In this document: piece after piece, positions 63,810 through 64,000 of the stretch
How positions within the stretch are numbered: position 1 is the stretch's first letter
Layout of the letters: each line of letters begins with the position of its first letter
Assembly: GCA_002316315.1 (NCBI GenBank)
Contig: DCDG01000023.1
Span: 162,948 to 226,947, forward strand
DNA length: 64,000 nt
Source of the DNA: Candidatus Aminicenantes bacterium UBA1061
Lineage (GTDB): Bacteria; Acidobacteriota; Aminicenantia; Aminicenantales; Saccharicenantaceae
Direction of reading: 5' to 3'
Program-made: the position numbers and the translations under genes
The notes under the pieces: generated by a model
Seen by the model: only the letters and a program-made list of their open reading frames with translations
Databases searched by the model: none
Told to the model about the DNA's origin: nothing

Positions 63810-64000
63810 ATGAAGGCCCTGATTGTGGTCGATCTTCAAAATGATTTTATTCCGGGCGGAAGCCTGGCTGTCCCCGGCGGTCATGAAATTATCCCCATCA
63901 TTAACCGCCTGGAGGAGAAATTTCCCCTGGTGGTAGCTACCCAGGACTGGCATCCAGCCCATCATTTGAGTTTTGCTTCCAACCATCCCGGGAAAAAAGT
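63810..64000 (+). CDS. pncA: Nicotinamidase, 5' part (runs off the window)
   Basis: The first 63 codons are present. The opening MKALIVVDLQNDFIPGGSLA has the catalytic Asp (in DLQNDF), and TQDWHPAHHLSFASNHPG supplies the metal-binding Asp/His set (D, H, H). It hydrolyses nicotinamide to nicotinate, the substrate of the adjacent pncB product. GAAAGGAAG just after the pncB stop is the ribosome site. The 3' end lies beyond base 64000. Confidence 0.9.
   Translation, partial: MKALIVVDLQNDFIPGGSLAVPGGHEIIPIINRLEEKFPLVVATQDWHPAHHLSFASNHPGKK

Overview
The window looks like chromosome from an anaerobic or low-oxygen, diderm (Gram-negative-type) bacterium of moderate GC. Diderm features are an OmpA-family protein, a DUF5916 outer-membrane-type barrel and a periplasmic alpha-2-macroglobulin with PBP1C. 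Features that fit life without oxygen are a glycyl radical enzyme with its activase, a B12-dependent class II ribonucleotide reductase and a two-gene SufBC-type Fe-S assembly locus. The GWxTD, S46, tricorn and DUF5916 families together suggest the Acidobacteriota/Aminicenantes area. That placement is inference; no rRNA or other marker gene lies in the window.

Layout. 0-10 kb: HerA-like ATPase, a 60-residue lysine-rich protein, DUF5916 barrel, small secreted protein, S46 dipeptidyl peptidase and MscS channel. 10-24 kb: hydroxyproline dehydratase-type glycyl radical enzyme and activase behind a promoter overlapped by a palindrome, galM, GWxTD/TPR protein, patatin, acyl-ACP thioesterase, then a RAYT (REP-associated transposase) element with inverted ends. 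The element abuts a broken gene and is followed by nitroreductase and a CPBP protease. 23-33 kb: MenA-like prenyltransferase, PBP1C and alpha-2-macroglobulin. 33-43 kb: dipeptide epimerase, Gfo/Idh/MocA oxidoreductase, PHP protein, Tat-exported Fe-S aldo/keto reductase, MFS transporter, thiamine-binding protein and NrdJ. 43-51 kb: PEGA lipoprotein, gamma-glutamyltranspeptidase, tricorn protease, a 52-residue membrane peptide, a palindromic element and MurJ. 51-59 kb: mgtE behind a structured leader, SufBC pair, AbrB-radical SAM fusion, beta-lactamase-fold hydrolase, OmpA-family protein and PrsW protease. 60-64 kb: DNA methyltransferase with a nuclease-like tail, a decayed MNT/HEPN pair, a conserved small protein, and pncB-pncA (NAD salvage), the last gene cut by the window end.

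Themes. Peptide use is prominent: DPP11-like peptidase, tricorn, gamma-glutamyltranspeptidase, dipeptide epimerase and hydroxyproline dehydratase would together support growth on protein. The most distinctive non-coding signals are a 38-39 bp repeat present six times, two copies bounding the RAYT gene and three touching the 3' ends of minus-strand genes, and a leader before mgtE with mutually exclusive helices that can hide or expose the ribosome binding site. No tRNA, rRNA or CRISPR array was seen.
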